Assembly (NCBI GenBank): GCA_050943435.1
Contig: JBMNPE010000089.1
Coordinates: forward strand, 1-5,416
Reading direction: 5' to 3'
DNA length: 5,416 bases
Origin: RGIG5675 sp050943435
GTDB taxonomy: Bacteria > Bacillota > Clostridia > Oscillospirales > Ruminococcaceae
Shown piece by piece: positions 5,382-5,416 of this stretch. The notes beneath the pieces were generated by a model. That model had not been told where the DNA came from. It did no database searches and was given only the letters and a program-made list of their open reading frames with translations. The position numbers and the translations under genes were made by a program. Every line of letters starts with the position of its first letter. Position 1 is the stretch's first letter.

Positions 5382-5416
5382 GTCGAATTTAAGCCATTTT
5401 TTATACTTGGGCATAT

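Noticed and set aside
1..5416. Search for a mobile element, CRISPR array, tRNA/rRNA, toxin-antitoxin or defence cassette
   Set aside because: All long frames on the minus strand belong to conserved housekeeping genes in their usual order, and no repeats, integrase- or transposase-like motifs or RNA gene signatures were seen.

Overview
The window is a stretch of bacterial core genome. Every gene lies on the minus strand, so transcription runs from the right end towards position 1. Read in that direction the order is rpsB - tsf - terminator - pyrH - frr - uppS - cdsA - dxr (cut by the window edge). This order is the classic arrangement of Bacillota (Firmicutes). The S2 N-terminus (MSVVSMKQLLEAGVHFGHQ) and the EF-Ts sequence look most like Clostridia. 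Base composition is roughly balanced, and AGG (Arg) and ATA (Ile) codons appear freely, for example in the dxr part. I cannot name a genus from the sequence alone.

Region 1 (about 3433-5416) is the rpsB-tsf unit for translation. It has a near-consensus promoter at 5344-5372, whose -35 box lies inside a perfect 10+10 bp palindrome. A leader of about 90 nt follows, with two competing hairpins. Then come the genes for ribosomal protein S2 and elongation factor Ts, and a textbook intrinsic terminator at 3433-3465.

Region 2 (about 3200-3432) is a spacer with no convincing gene. It carries a separate promoter at 3273-3300 with a perfect TATAAT, and a leader of about 66 nt that may form an imperfect hairpin.

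Region 3 (1-3199) is a tightly packed operon: pyrH (UMP kinase), frr (ribosome recycling factor), uppS (undecaprenyl-diphosphate synthase), cdsA (CDP-diacylglycerol synthase) and dxr (first committed step of the MEP isoprenoid pathway). Gaps are 2-3 nt, or genes overlap by 1-4 nt, which points to translational coupling.

The genes fit together as a growth-linked set. S2, EF-Ts and RRF serve translation. PyrH makes UDP, the precursor of UTP and CTP, and CTP is a substrate of CdsA in phospholipid synthesis. Dxr feeds the isoprenoid precursors that UppS condenses into the C55 lipid carrier for cell wall synthesis.

I see no mobile element, CRISPR array, tRNA or rRNA gene, or defence-like system here. 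The coding content is ordinary. The points worth a second look are regulatory: the palindrome on the rpsB promoter, the rpsB leader structure with a tiny overlapping reading frame, and the pyrH leader. The long acidic tail on S2 is a smaller point. No stretch longer than about 300 bases lacks a gene.
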